This document shows positions 19,001-27,258 of a stretch of DNA of 64,000 bases, piece after piece. Every line of letters starts with the position of its first letter. The first letter of the stretch is position 1. The notes under the pieces are model-generated. The model made no database searches. It was not told the origin of the DNA and was given only the letters and a program-made list of their open reading frames with translations. The stretch is from Angomonas deanei. Its lineage: Eukaryota; Euglenozoa; Kinetoplastea; Trypanosomatida; Trypanosomatidae. Position numbers and translations under genes: made by a program. Location of the stretch: contig LR877159.1 in NCBI GenBank assembly GCA_903995115.1, positions 536,501 to 600,500 of the forward strand, read 5' to 3'.

Positions 19001-19199
19001 AACCACTTTGAATGAGTGAAAGATTAAATCTTCCCCGATGTGGAAGGAAAATTCCACGCCGGTGAACGCCGGACTTGAGGGCCCAAGGAGAGACGCTAGA
19101 CCACTTTGTGATGGAGCGACGAAGCTGATCAAAGAATTGAACAACGCAGCCTCCTGGTGGTCCATCTGGATCCACCTCCTCTGTCACAGCACTCCCCAA
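13089..19199 (-). CDS. SZT2-like giant protein, C-terminal part
   Basis: A 2036-aa frame with no ATG at its 5' limit (the frame opens with TTG), overlapping by 71 nt the 790-aa frame at 19129-21501 that carries recognisable SZT2-type N-terminal sequence. The two join naturally at a GGGG run (19194-19197 on the minus strand), where one surplus G would shift the frame by +1; the sum is about 2825 aa, in the range of SZT2 proteins. This part is a mixture of alpha/beta segments without a standard domain I can name; no membrane segment or signal peptide is seen. SZT2 is the scaffold of KICSTOR, which recruits GATOR1 to lysosomes in amino-acid control of TORC1. The assignment rests on the N-terminal half; this half alone I would have called hypothetical. 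Confidence 0.7.
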   Translation of the reverse strand: MGSAVTEEVDPDGPPGGCVVQFFDQLRRSITKWSSVSPWALKSGVHRRGIFLPHRGRFNLSLIQSGFLYCIARRLNSGHQLLMCDATAMSAVVLQSNHLRKVHLVESIRVVQLPCGDAYQLVVDRIVSPFSCASSHLKSWLRDDPADVAVLTSLHTFSAHLCGVAKGDKERHSSKNKAHQPVTYICENIVPLLAYLHEANTITIHLPVSHALPDSAKRVLHSQIQRLVKNLGNVCCVRPTVLRKGVAALLLSNSDDDSAASSVLVSMVRIIRDGTIVFLLTPERPPLDADGCIRVILCPLNATLLHHGLSEEVSESGKDQSEFPSVDNGLLRSLTYFMRAYTGIVTGSLLWQHRLDESGAVEKEIIQCMGNLESFATEYDISFLHKTVSSVPESHLNAVLGHCLGQCADGLHEFPSVFSRKTARENVTHPEYHTQAIPFLFQMCALYEKGTGSDFVVHLNGPPGVEEHIPEDWTYRKDCSTDVVRLRIVCHTLPQLLHGLSKDGQLVLTSKTVDEVLQKLLQFYAVGANLEGDEDAECHELLSEQSDLSTLNSFPSLDVLPEGLEHAASLFINQFRTSVARYALDCCFRSQEARRVKELISGFRGGAEKKGEHAYRLSFRERKQLTAVTQVEGFCDMINHIVAPAMTSTRKFVFDVFPIEFSHQTVRNEKIDPAQATASVFQRCISDDNTCFVSDGGAVHTFIGYDESFADKWTCVQVEINPRSLVNKASMLVYASYNDPDSGERNRPLQGYLLSKIRQVSQLHLLRQLRDSQNSSTELIPENWGDQFDPTPSHGTVEETKATSTFYLTGENVLEIPIYYKLQHQSKKILSRIVSNSPRLELINIFNREQCFVVSDDKEEDTFHYLRLVFVKDMEHSASCTSPSPPIKANDRCPLLVVQLFRATSNASISQPLQKLQDFCYFLALQELQTHINYGQHKIISLNDLVFLKNQRFPPEAIHLKDIHHTADPRTLDLCLSLLIFNLKESKFKLFNIQEEGSYSVSSFIEHYSLDEKVPAPAAGSARKPADLHATGSGRKETSEKVFRFVKLVDGVTDVLVSCAVYADKANGAVVCERFTTKVPQERYINGESEKGVFALLSKCVQDTMSQLAFWAGSQHFPTDVREVPSACRQLLKCSDDVGSEDGSILRSEHFSLDDISPPVLPFLIEGLLGALSSFLPCCVEADNGQNTATFVKHFDWRRTEYYQNNPLVDQYDFYIVSTAGDGADGGGGLSKTQAVSFAFPDLSPTLTTIQEVLNTTSKEEGLPAVESMTPRIVIAVSLLRGLTMSVFNFRDATILFQLVGVIVDSMEEKAHLLNEILLQRTGMSSLFGLCEEDLAKNCCGDDTNVITARELNIRSELYKRRVHHMRFLPTCKADNALIILIEGLYNRGLIVNYVFPFEDGVKVLFDEGVAPSAESCEQILNSFINSGSLCIEPHSALLPQVSLLLHGKDGAAVNTNCVRLVDPNHVPQDSLIACDYHRHVLAAHIIAEAQCARSTVAETLRQCDVLWRSEVRNNVETLACSVVALQQKSKQIFASRVPDFSLRRDMWKPEDDVLDREVPPSARLGRRYSDTINGVLEKCANHLRRQYPSLCIINLDPNDVATTQNDTLLNRLRCRYGKVSDENGDVFFFSPRLIYAVLPLSDVLPTEETAERDGPEESGSLVESGLLIVEIGLQVVYYALDCFLIHGRSVPLSVTTRAAALFKENLFFDSLLYDGFVRYLLLSLLDKNFTKSPGQLSPPVALGNLVAYYPYPPENSHNTVAVFPIVDGRVKHLKKLSQNNDGSSNPSNSNIVIVHPSEQMPYLMSANKPHHYFYGGFIDWERDHLIVVIAAEKDDDARESYPSRVELPNMVAQARACLLDLLLDSTQQERLDATWEVLFGESESDVRHDVSLEECLLVVQECQTIPLHYVKNGLRSLVESLSDVFPRHVQTVAQSHCKEYCIHSLSLHHSTSKEDAGDASREVNDDNEYVITFASQKRRDIVIMANVERNAHGTQLISVLLLRKGSCAREITTDEGEFIDLFCQFIVNCVWCTLS

Positions 19200-21501
19200 A
19201 AGAAAACAGTTTAATGACCAGCAGGGTTAGTTCATTCCGACTATCCAGGCAGTGAAACATTTTCAGCTCTCGTGTCACGGACGTTTTGGGAGAGTCCGTC
19301 TTCTGCATTGTTTCCACATTTACCGTACTGGAAAGACGGTCGGCAATGTCACGGAGGACGCTTTGTTGAATCTCGGCGGTAAAGAGAAATCCACTCACAC
19401 GACACTCGAACCCTTCCGCGACTTGGCACACTGTGGTGTCCGACGAGGCTTCTTTAAGCGAAAAGAATTGAATCACATACGGTGGCGTATACATGGTGGA
19501 GGGGGAAAAGAAGCACAGGTCGTCATTACCGATCATCACGTACGCTTTGCTCATTGCTCGTGAAATGATATTTTTACACGCCCCGCTGACGGAGAAGGTA
19601 TGAGACGCCATGGAGCGGGGTGCCCGTATCACGGACTCCAGGGTGGAACAGGGCAGCGGGCTGTACTGGAAGTAGACGGCGATGCTAGAAACGGTGCACA
19701 TATTTAACCACTCATAGTCGATACGGTCGGGGGAAGTGAACAAACTCACTTTGTCGGCTGCACCGGTGGGCAAGTGACCGTCGCGTGAGCTCAGCATTTG
19801 TAGCAAAACTTCCTCGCTGGTAAACCACTGGTGGACTTGGTAGCGTAGGTGAAAAAAGAAGGAGACCCAACTACCGGTAAACTCCTTCAAATAATCTCCG
19901 ACCAGGCTCGACGTTTTGATACTACAAAAATGATTGACCAGTGTTTTGGTGCCCGAGACAAAGATACGTCGATAAATAGAGGACGCACTAATGTTCATTT
20001 CGTAATAAATGTAGATGGTTCCTCGGTGAAAGTAGTGCACCGTCCGTGCAAGGAGATGCGCAGGAGACGCCTCATCCTTGTAGTCCAGCTGCACACTCCA
20101 TCCCTCATTGTACCGCAGCACCCCGACTGCCTTTAGCAGGTTCTTCTTGTACTCTTTCCACTCGCTTTTGCACTGCATTTCATCATCGTATAACGGAGAG
20201 GCGGCGTCTGTATCAAAAATGGCTCGTTGCTGGGACAAAGAGGAGGCAACGGGGAATCGATTGATGAGGTGCACAAAGATTTGCTGCGCCAAGCATCGTG
20301 CCCCCTCAAACCGCTTGCCCCAATCCGCATTGAGACGAGACGTGCACAGGGACAGATAGTAATCAATGTTGGTCACAAACCCACCGACAGAAGAAAGAAA
20401 CTGCGTGAGTGAGCTCAATTGCGGGGAATCAAACGCCACTAACCGATTCAACGAAATAAGCGATAGAATGATGCCCTTTCGCCGAACGGTGCTGTCGAGG
20501 AAGCTGAGACGAGAAGAAAAGCTCGCGCCACTCAGATTGGCAAGGAACATATAGCTGAAACACTCGGAGGAAAATTCTGGACTGCTGTTTACAATGAACT
20601 CTAAACACACCTCGAGAGGAAATTCCCGCCACTCCCCCGGCTCACACTCGCGGCAGACAGACTCGTACGAGAACAGTACGGACTGAAGACGTTCTATAAA
20701 GGTATTGTCTTCTATCAAATCTCTCGCGTCGCAGCGCGTGAGAAGAGGCACGACGCTCGGTTCCGTTGAGGTGTGACAAAACGACGACAGCGGAGAGACA
20801 TCCGGCGGCAGGAGTGGCACCGCACCGCCGTTCACCGAAACGTTTGATTTTTTTTTGACCTGCGGCGCGTTCACCAAAAGTATGGAGACGTACACGGTTG
20901 GGAACCAAATACGCTGGAGTATATCGGCTAAGCACTCTTCCTCAAATTTGTGGTTGTAGAGCCACTGCTTTATGAGTGCCACTTCCTCGTCGCGGCAGGC
21001 GAAGATGGTCTTCAGTACGAGCAAGAGAGCTTCCATCACGCTCGGTACTCGGTCAAAGAAGACGGAGCCGTTTCGGGAGACACAGAATGTTTTTTTACTA
21101 AGGTCAAGGACGATGACGAGATGGTACGTTTGGTACAGCGATTCGATGGGCCAATTCCACTGATCAATCAAGTCTCCAATGTTGTCCCATGGCTTGGCGT
21201 CGTGGTCGTGATCGGCCTCGTGGGAGTTGAGGAGGAGATCCATATTCGGTGAGACTGGTCTATCGGCGGTGATCTCGCTTGTAAAAGTGGCGGTCGTGCT
21301 AGGTGTGATGGAGGACCGCTCATTGTAAAGAAGATACCGTTTCAGGTCGTCCAAGGACCGGATCAGGATATGCTTATCTAATTTTGATTCGGAAAAATCA
21401 TTTTTCCTTCTTGACAACGCCAATTCCACTTGATTGATGCTTCTAAACTCATTTGGGGAGTTAAACAGTAAATAACTATTAATGGGCGACGCGTCGGTCA
21501 T
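19129..21501 (-). CDS. SZT2-like giant protein, N-terminal part
   Basis: This 790-aa frame starts MTDASPINSYLLF at an ATG. Three stretches resemble the N-terminus of SZT2 in order: the opening (YLLFNSPNEFRSINQVELAL), a beta-strand block (YHLVIVLDLSKKTF) followed by FFDRVPSVMEALLLVLKTI, and a FPTVYVSILLV strand. In SZT2 the matching pieces surround a LDLS element and a FFDEVFHAL helix. The frame then continues as helical and mixed sequence and stops in CSIL, 71 nt inside the next frame. Confidence in the family is moderate, as the match is by eye and limited to about 200 residues. An alternative is a kinetoplastid-specific giant protein with a similar N-terminal fold. Confidence 0.65.
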   Translation of the reverse strand: MTDASPINSYLLFNSPNEFRSINQVELALSRRKNDFSESKLDKHILIRSLDDLKRYLLYNERSSITPSTTATFTSEITADRPVSPNMDLLLNSHEADHDHDAKPWDNIGDLIDQWNWPIESLYQTYHLVIVLDLSKKTFCVSRNGSVFFDRVPSVMEALLLVLKTIFACRDEEVALIKQWLYNHKFEEECLADILQRIWFPTVYVSILLVNAPQVKKKSNVSVNGGAVPLLPPDVSPLSSFCHTSTEPSVVPLLTRCDARDLIEDNTFIERLQSVLFSYESVCRECEPGEWREFPLEVCLEFIVNSSPEFSSECFSYMFLANLSGASFSSRLSFLDSTVRRKGIILSLISLNRLVAFDSPQLSSLTQFLSSVGGFVTNIDYYLSLCTSRLNADWGKRFEGARCLAQQIFVHLINRFPVASSLSQQRAIFDTDAASPLYDDEMQCKSEWKEYKKNLLKAVGVLRYNEGWSVQLDYKDEASPAHLLARTVHYFHRGTIYIYYEMNISASSIYRRIFVSGTKTLVNHFCSIKTSSLVGDYLKEFTGSWVSFFFHLRYQVHQWFTSEEVLLQMLSSRDGHLPTGAADKVSLFTSPDRIDYEWLNMCTVSSIAVYFQYSPLPCSTLESVIRAPRSMASHTFSVSGACKNIISRAMSKAYVMIGNDDLCFFSPSTMYTPPYVIQFFSLKEASSDTTVCQVAEGFECRVSGFLFTAEIQQSVLRDIADRLSSTVNVETMQKTDSPKTSVTRELKMFHCLDSRNELTLLVIKLFSFGECCDRGGGSRWTTRRLRCSIL

Positions 21502-21749
21502 TTGACTTTTTTTCTATTTAAAGAGGCATCAGAACAGAAAGCATGAGAGAGAGGTTGTGGATTCCGGTATACGCCAGCAAAAAAAAAAGTTAAAAGAATC
21601 ATGTGATCTGTAGCGCTTGAAACACACCCATACACACTTTAACAAGGATTTGAAATAGTTAAACGAGATTGGATTATATTAAAAACAAACAAAAATTAGT
21701 TCTTATGATTATGATTATGCGAGATTTTGAAATACAATGAAACAGGACA

Positions 21750-23516
21750 TTACTTTTTCTGCTTGCCTCTCAGTTTTGAGACCACGGCCTTCAAAGGATC
21801 CTTCACGGGTGCACGGGCTGCTTTTTTAAACTTTGTCGACCGCGTTTGATCTAGACGAACACGATACGAATAGTCCTTTACACCCTCCGCGCCTTTCAGC
21901 TTCATGTAGTCGGGAATCTCGAGAACAGACTTCTGAACATTCACTTTCCGCGTGGATCTCTTCAGAATGTTCCGCAGCGCCTCGCTGTCCTTCTGACCTA
22001 GGTGATTGCTGAGGTACGAGCTCTTGTTCAACTCCGCCGCCACCGTCGCCACGCGCAGCTTCCTCGTCGACGTGCGGGTGACGTTGGCTAATACGGTGTC
22101 CACACGGTACTGCAGCTTAGCGGCCTCCGAGCGTTGCATTTGCTTAAACGGGACCAGTTGATTGCCTTTGGACTCGACGTATTCTCTAAGTGCCTTTGTG
22201 TGCGCACGAGCCTGAGGGACAGTGAAAAATGTGATGGCGATTCCCGTCTTCCCCGCTCGGCCAGCTCGACCTATTCGGTGGGTGTACTGAGACAAGCTGG
22301 TAGAAGAGTTTGTGTCTACACCGTCAAACAAAATCACGTTTTTCACGTCCGAAAAGTCCACTCCCCGATGCAGCGCAGACGGCAAGTTCTCCTCCTCGTC
22401 GTCTGTAGTTCTGGGACGTTTTCCGCGGGCTGTCTTCTTACCTGTGGACGACTTGCCCTCCTTGGCCAGTTTTTCACTCGCCTCGGTGTACAATTCTTCC
22501 GCCTTCTCCAATGTCCCGTCCGTGCACACCAGCGTGGTCACCTGCCCGCTCTGAAAACGACGGAGGGTGTCTAACCGAACGTTGAGAGGGAGACTGGAGT
22601 CGTAAACCAGCGTCCCGACACCCATCATCTCGAGGAAGTGCTGTAACCGGTAGGTTTCCTCGTCCCCGTTCACAAATATGAGTGTTTTCCCCTCAATCAG
22701 TTTTAGTCGATACAATGCGTAAAGAAGTGTGTGGTGGTGGCAAATGTCGTTGGCGACGAGGTAGTACTGCTTGAGGGCGCTCGACTTCGACTCTTTCAGG
22801 ACAATCTTGGACTCCACGATAGGCCCTTCTGCATTGTCCTCATCATCGGCCGTTTCTTGTGACGTTAGTGAGATGTTGACGGGGTTGTGGAGTAACTGTC
22901 CCTTCACGGTGGAAAGCGCTTCCGTTAATGTGGCGGATGCAAAGATCACTTGAATGTTCGAGGGTAAGATGGACTGCACAATCCGGAGTGAATTTTCAGA
23001 ATGCGAGGCGATCATATCCGCCTCATCCATCACCAAATATTTAATGGAGCCTAACGTGTCCCCCGTGATGATTCCATTCTTGCAGCACTTTGCCAGCAGG
23101 GCGATGGTGGTGATCACAATATGGGCGGACCGGACTCGGTTCGCGGTAACCGCACCCCGTGTGGCTAGATTGTCAATGGATAACCGTGGCTTGACAAACT
23201 TGGCAATCGCACTAATGACCTCCACCGTTTGTTCACACAGTTCCACGGACGGTAGTAGAAATAAAGCAACGGGGTTTGCCGCATTTGCCTTGCGGCCCTG
23301 CGCGCGCTCTGTAATGATTCTCTGTATAATAGGAATCGCAAACGCCCCACTCTTGCCACTGCCAGTTCTGGAGTGAATCGACAAGTCCTTCCCTTTCAGT
23401 GCCTGGGGGATGCAGGCACTCTGAATGGGGAGTGGGCGCTCCCACTTTAAATCTTTAAGCGCCTCTAGGATTCTTTGGCCCAACTGTAACTCGGACCATT
23501 CGGTGGGCGGTTCCAT
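21750..23516 (-). CDS. DBP9: DEAD-box RNA helicase, DDX56/Dbp9 type
   Basis: An ATP-dependent RNA helicase of the group that works in 60S subunit assembly in the nucleolus. The 588-aa protein begins with a Q-motif (PLPIQSACIPQAL, about 29-41), Walker A (RTGSGKS, 50-56), the Walker B variant DEAD (VMDEADMI, about 172-179), SAT (204-206) and, in the second RecA domain, HRIGRAGRAGKTG. A charged insert before that motif (KKTARGKRPRTTDDEEEN) and the phrase RGVDFSDVKNVILFDG are typical of DDX56/Dbp9, which carry an insertion and a RGIDF element at this site. The Lys-rich C-terminus (KDPLKAVVSKLRGKQKK) suits a nucleolar protein. The start is the first ATG. Confidence 0.9.
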   Translation of the reverse strand: MEPPTEWSELQLGQRILEALKDLKWERPLPIQSACIPQALKGKDLSIHSRTGSGKSGAFAIPIIQRIITERAQGRKANAANPVALFLLPSVELCEQTVEVISAIAKFVKPRLSIDNLATRGAVTANRVRSAHIVITTIALLAKCCKNGIITGDTLGSIKYLVMDEADMIASHSENSLRIVQSILPSNIQVIFASATLTEALSTVKGQLLHNPVNISLTSQETADDEDNAEGPIVESKIVLKESKSSALKQYYLVANDICHHHTLLYALYRLKLIEGKTLIFVNGDEETYRLQHFLEMMGVGTLVYDSSLPLNVRLDTLRRFQSGQVTTLVCTDGTLEKAEELYTEASEKLAKEGKSSTGKKTARGKRPRTTDDEEENLPSALHRGVDFSDVKNVILFDGVDTNSSTSLSQYTHRIGRAGRAGKTGIAITFFTVPQARAHTKALREYVESKGNQLVPFKQMQRSEAAKLQYRVDTVLANVTRTSTRKLRVATVAAELNKSSYLSNHLGQKDSEALRNILKRSTRKVNVQKSVLEIPDYMKLKGAEGVKDYSYRVRLDQTRSTKFKKAARAPVKDPLKAVVSKLRGKQKK

Positions 23517-23830
23517 AGCTGAACAGTACGTACAAATAATATAATAATAATAAAAAAAAAACTAAACGCTTTTGTTCGTTGTCGAAAAAGAGGAAAATAG
23601 AATAATAATAATAATAAAAAAAAAAAATTGAAACCCAGCACGCACAGACGGACACGATGCAAAAGAGTTAAACCAAACACAACAATAATATAGGTGTAAA
23701 ACGCTGTATACTTCTATGAATGAGAAAGACACAAGAATTCTTCAAAAGTCTCTGAAACGTTCTATGATTTGAAAATAATGTACTATCATTATTATGATTT
23801 ATGGAAACGAACAAACATTATAGGGTTGCC
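23517..23830. other. Intergenic spacer with AAT microsatellites
   Basis: 314 bp with two runs of AAT/AATA repeats (about 23537-23561 and 23602-23622), each followed by an A run. It covers the 5' untranslated region of the helicase and the 3' region... of the downstream WD40 gene lies at its left end. No gene seen. Confidence 0.55.
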
Positions 23831-25183
23831 TCAGTCTGTGAAGAACACATCCCTCGGCCGCCAGATCATCAGCGCATTGGAGTCGGTCGACACCAACTGA
23901 CCAGCGCAGTCCTCCTGCCAATTCCAGTTGAGGTCCAGCAAGTTGTCGGTGTGCCCCGCGTGCCTAAATAATACCTTTTTACGTGTATTATTGTAGATGC
24001 AAACGTTGCTATCCTTTCCACCGGACGCGAAGAGATGGGGCGAGTGTGGACACCACTGCAGGCACGTGACCTCCGTCGAGTGCAATTTTTCCACCAAAAC
24101 CGGCTCTGAGCTATTTCTCAAGTCGTACAAGTGAACTTCGCCGTTCTCGCATCCAACAAGCAGGGAGTTCGAATCGTGGTGCGACAGCGAAAGACACATT
24201 GCTGGAGAATTCAGTGTAAACATTTCCGTGAAATTAGCGCTACGGACGTCCCCAAAGTAGACGCCACCACTGGTACAACTGCTCACAAAGGAGTGTGGCT
24301 CTGCCCAGGAGAAATTGACATTCGTGATTCGATCGTCGTCGTTTTCGGTGATGTACTGTTGGAACGGCTCTACCGTTTTGGGGTCCTTTTTGGAGTAGTT
24401 CCCAACCTTCCACACGCTCACTCTGCCTAAAGAGCCTGAGGCGAGCACCCCTTCCTCCTGCGTGTTCCAGGCTAGGTTGTCCGATGCCCCGTCAATCCCG
24501 GACAGCGTAAGAACGTGCTGGCCCTCGCCGGTTCGCTTGTCCCAACGGTCTTGCTCCGACACCACCGCACTGAGCTCCCGCATGCGTCGCTGGAATTGGA
24601 TCCTTTCCTCATCGCTAGACTTCTCCGTCAGTTCGTTCGGTGGCAGCGGTGCCCGAGGACGTGGGGGGTCGTTGGGGAATTTACTAAGTGATATTTTGGA
24701 CCAATCGAAAATATAGCCGTTGCCGTCGGACGAGGTGGAGGCGATCAGAAGAGGATTGTGAGGCATGTACCGCGCACACAGAACATCGCCATTGTGAATC
24801 ATACGACGATCAATCTTGAGTCCACACTGCTGAGACGCCATGCCGTAGCCCCCAAACTCTCCCGTTGCCTCGCAAGTGGCGGTTTCCTTGGTGTCCAGCG
24901 CCTCCCCAGAGCGTGGGAGTGTCGCCGAGAGCAGCTGCAGATAGGATTGCTCCTGTCCGCCCGTTCGCGTACCGGATAGGATGACGTGCGTGGCGGTGTG
25001 CTTCCGCTCTGTAATAAACGGCATGGGTTGTGCTACCGCACTTTCCCACACCAGGTCCACATGAAGGAGTTGCTGGTATAGATCTTTTGTGTGTTTTCGC
25101 CAAGTACAAAACCGCTTTGTTTCTTGATAGTTCTCGTTTCCCGATACGGTCACGGAGCAGGATTTTTCATCAATCACTTCCAT
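23831..25183 (-). CDS. WD40 histone-binding protein, RBBP4/MSI1 (CAF-1 p48) type
   Basis: A histone H3/H4 chaperone subunit shared by CAF-1 and deacetylase complexes in other eukaryotes. The 450-aa protein opens with the N-terminal helix block of the family (WRKHTKDLYQQLLHVDLVWES, cf. the WKKNTPFLYD and LEWPSLT pattern) and the HVILSGTRT strand, then a seven-bladed WD40 propeller, with blades such as ATHDSNSLLVG-like and STEVTCLQWCPHSPHLFASGG near the end. The binding loop in blade 6 is not obviously conserved. The frame stays open to 25225, but that upstream start is TTG and lies before an acceptor AG at 25204-25203, so the ATG at 25183 is used. An alternative is GRWD1-type, which is also near RBBP4; the WRKHT block favours RBBP4. 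Confidence 0.85.
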   Translation of the reverse strand: MEVIDEKSCSVTVSGNENYQETKRFCTWRKHTKDLYQQLLHVDLVWESAVAQPMPFITERKHTATHVILSGTRTGGQEQSYLQLLSATLPRSGEALDTKETATCEATGEFGGYGMASQQCGLKIDRRMIHNGDVLCARYMPHNPLLIASTSSDGNGYIFDWSKISLSKFPNDPPRPRAPLPPNELTEKSSDEERIQFQRRMRELSAVVSEQDRWDKRTGEGQHVLTLSGIDGASDNLAWNTQEEGVLASGSLGRVSVWKVGNYSKKDPKTVEPFQQYITENDDDRITNVNFSWAEPHSFVSSCTSGGVYFGDVRSANFTEMFTLNSPAMCLSLSHHDSNSLLVGCENGEVHLYDLRNSSEPVLVEKLHSTEVTCLQWCPHSPHLFASGGKDSNVCIYNNTRKKVLFRHAGHTDNLLDLNWNWQEDCAGQLVSTDSNALMIWRPRDVFFTD

Positions 25184-25202
25184 TTTCTGATTGTTTCTAC
25201 GC

Positions 25203-25252
25203 GCTGCATGTAACGCAATAAACAAAGAGAGAGAGAGAGAGAGAGAGAGAGG
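25203..25252 (-). promoter_or_regulatory. Spliced-leader acceptor: (CT)n tract plus AG
   Basis: A (GA)n microsatellite on the plus strand (about 25225-25252) is an unbroken CT tract on the transcribed strand. The first AG after it is at 25204-25203, 20 nt before the ATG of the WD40 gene. This is a clear trans-splice acceptor made from a microsatellite. Confidence 0.6.
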
Positions 25253-25378
25253 GTGTAATTGAAGACAGTAAAAGCTTTCGTTATGTTCCCTTTAAGGTGG
25301 GTCATTACAGAACAAAGTGTATCAAACTAAGAACAATACAAAATCAAATTGCGCCCACAGCTGGTGTGGACCTTCCGT

Positions 25379-26824
25379 TCACTTCGGAGGCCCAAAGCTG
25401 GGACGATTCGACCGCACCGCCAGTGGGGAGGCCAGTGACATTGTGGCAGCGAGGGAGTCCTCATCCTTAAAAGTGCCTCCCAGCTCGTAAGGCTCCAACC
25501 AGCTGTGACGGGCAATGCCTTCCATGGTCACTCTCTGCGTCGGGTCGACACGGAGCATGCATGACAGCAAATCTTTGCAGTCCTCGGAAAACGTAAACAA
25601 CTGGCTTGTCAACAGCACCTCACACCCGGACCGCTTTGGGAGTGCACCGGTGCACAGCACGTACAACAGAATCCCCAACGACCAGACGTCCGTGGATGAA
25701 TCTAATGTGATGCTGGGCTGCGACGCGCTGGGTGTGTCTCCACTGCAGAAAAGCTCCGGTGCCCCGTAGGTCGGGGTACCCATCACAATAGAGTTGTCCG
25801 CGTCAAGAAGAATTACGTCTCCCTCGTAGCGTGCTGAACCGAAGTCGCTCAGTTTTAATGTCACACTTCGCGGAGAGATTGTTTTGGCCGTCTCCTGGTG
25901 TCCCTCCGTTGCCGCCATAGGTATTTCCGACGCCGACGTAGAGGGATCATCAAAGCTGACTAATATGTTCTCTGGCTTGACGTCACCGTGCACGATGCCT
26001 TTCCGCTTTAGATACAAAAATGCGTCCACTATTTGCGAAAACAAGTATTTTGCCTCCTCCTCCGAAAACGGTCCTTTCCCACGTCCCACAATGTAGTCAA
26101 AGAGATCCCCGCCACTAATATACTCCATCACAATGGCCACAAAATCCGCTGAATCAATAATGTTCAGGGTCTTCACTACATGGCGGTGCTCGAGGTGCTG
26201 GGTGATTTGCATTTCAACCTTCACCGCCTCTCTCACTAAATCGTAGGCTATTTTTCTCTTTTCAATCACCTTTACTGCCACCCTACCTCCGCCCACGCGG
26301 TGCGCTCCCATGCGGACGACACTAAAGCTGCCTTGCCCAATGATGGGCCCCAGTTCGTAGAAATCTAATGGCCCCATCAAAGCTTGTCGGTCCAGGGGCG
26401 CCGTTCCTCTTTTGTTGATTTGACCAGTAAACGTAAAGGAGAAGGCACCTATTTCTTTATTGACGTTCGGGTTGACCACCGAGATGACGTCGCCATCGGA
26501 CAAGAGCGCAAACCGGCCACGTCCAATCTTTCTACCGTTGACAAAGGTTCCATTAAAGCTCTTGTCGTGAATGCACACCTCGGACTGTAACACCGAAAGG
26601 GCGCAGTGCACTCGCGAAACGTTATTGTCTGTGATGACGATACCGCAACTACCGGGGTCACGGCCAATGTTTACGCCGTCGCGGCCGAAACTGTACGTTT
26701 TTCCCCCCTCGACGGAAGTAAGACGAAACAGATCTTCTCGTTCTTCCTCGACTGCGTCTTCTTCCATTTGAGATCGGCCTCTTTTTCGCTTAAAAACCTC
26801 CCTAACAAGTTCATTGTCGCTCAT
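25379..26824 (-). CDS. FHA-domain Ser/Thr protein kinase, CHK2/RAD53-like
   Basis: This 481-aa protein has the CHK2/RAD53 order: an FHA phosphothreonine-binding domain (about 45-115, with FGRDGVNIGRDP, NNVSRVHC and SFNGTFVNGRKI, the expected Arg, Ser-His and Asn positions), then a protein kinase domain (about 155-440). The kinase has a Gly loop (IIGQGSFSVVR), VAIK-type lysine (VAVKVIEK), the catalytic loop as HGDVKPENIL (HGD in place of the usual HRD), DFG (LSDFGSARY) and a GTPTYGAPE activation segment end. HGD occurs in several CHK2 relatives and need not kill activity. In other eukaryotes such kinases act in the DNA-damage checkpoint. The start is the first ATG, GTGTAACTCT-like leader upstream is short. 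Confidence 0.9.
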   Translation of the reverse strand: MSDNELVREVFKRKRGRSQMEEDAVEEEREDLFRLTSVEGGKTYSFGRDGVNIGRDPGSCGIVITDNNVSRVHCALSVLQSEVCIHDKSFNGTFVNGRKIGRGRFALLSDGDVISVVNPNVNKEIGAFSFTFTGQINKRGTAPLDRQALMGPLDFYELGPIIGQGSFSVVRMGAHRVGGGRVAVKVIEKRKIAYDLVREAVKVEMQITQHLEHRHVVKTLNIIDSADFVAIVMEYISGGDLFDYIVGRGKGPFSEEEAKYLFSQIVDAFLYLKRKGIVHGDVKPENILVSFDDPSTSASEIPMAATEGHQETAKTISPRSVTLKLSDFGSARYEGDVILLDADNSIVMGTPTYGAPELFCSGDTPSASQPSITLDSSTDVWSLGILLYVLCTGALPKRSGCEVLLTSQLFTFSEDCKDLLSCMLRVDPTQRVTMEGIARHSWLEPYELGGTFKDEDSLAATMSLASPLAVRSNRPSFGPPK

Positions 26825-27258
26825 TAGTGTAACTCTATTGTTTGCTAATGTATCTATAGGCGCCGTGATTACTGACAGGACAAAAAAAATCTCAGTCTTC
26901 TATACCACAATGGCTGATCAAAGAAACGAGACGGACAGAGAGAGAGAGAGCAGTGATACCAATGTCGTGCAAATATATATATCAAAACGCATTCAGTTGG
27001 CTTGTGGGACTCGCAGGAATAATAATAAGGATGATAAAACACGGAAATGTATGTGATGGGGTACTGACGCGTCGTCGCAGAAACAAACTAACAAACAACG
27101 GAATAAACGATACGTGTCAAGTAAAATCCGTTACCGAAACAGCCTAAAATTTGAGTTTATCTTTTCCCCCTAAATAAGTAGCAAAAACATTGAGAGCTAT
27201 ACATGATAATAATAAAAAAAGAATGCGGAATAGTTGGACAACAGGACATGGCGTCGCT
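26825..27258. other. Intergenic spacer
   Basis: 434 bp. It contains a short (GA) run near 26935-26950 and an AT dinucleotide stretch near 26972. Open frames here are short and lack protein-like composition. I see no gene. Confidence 0.6.
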
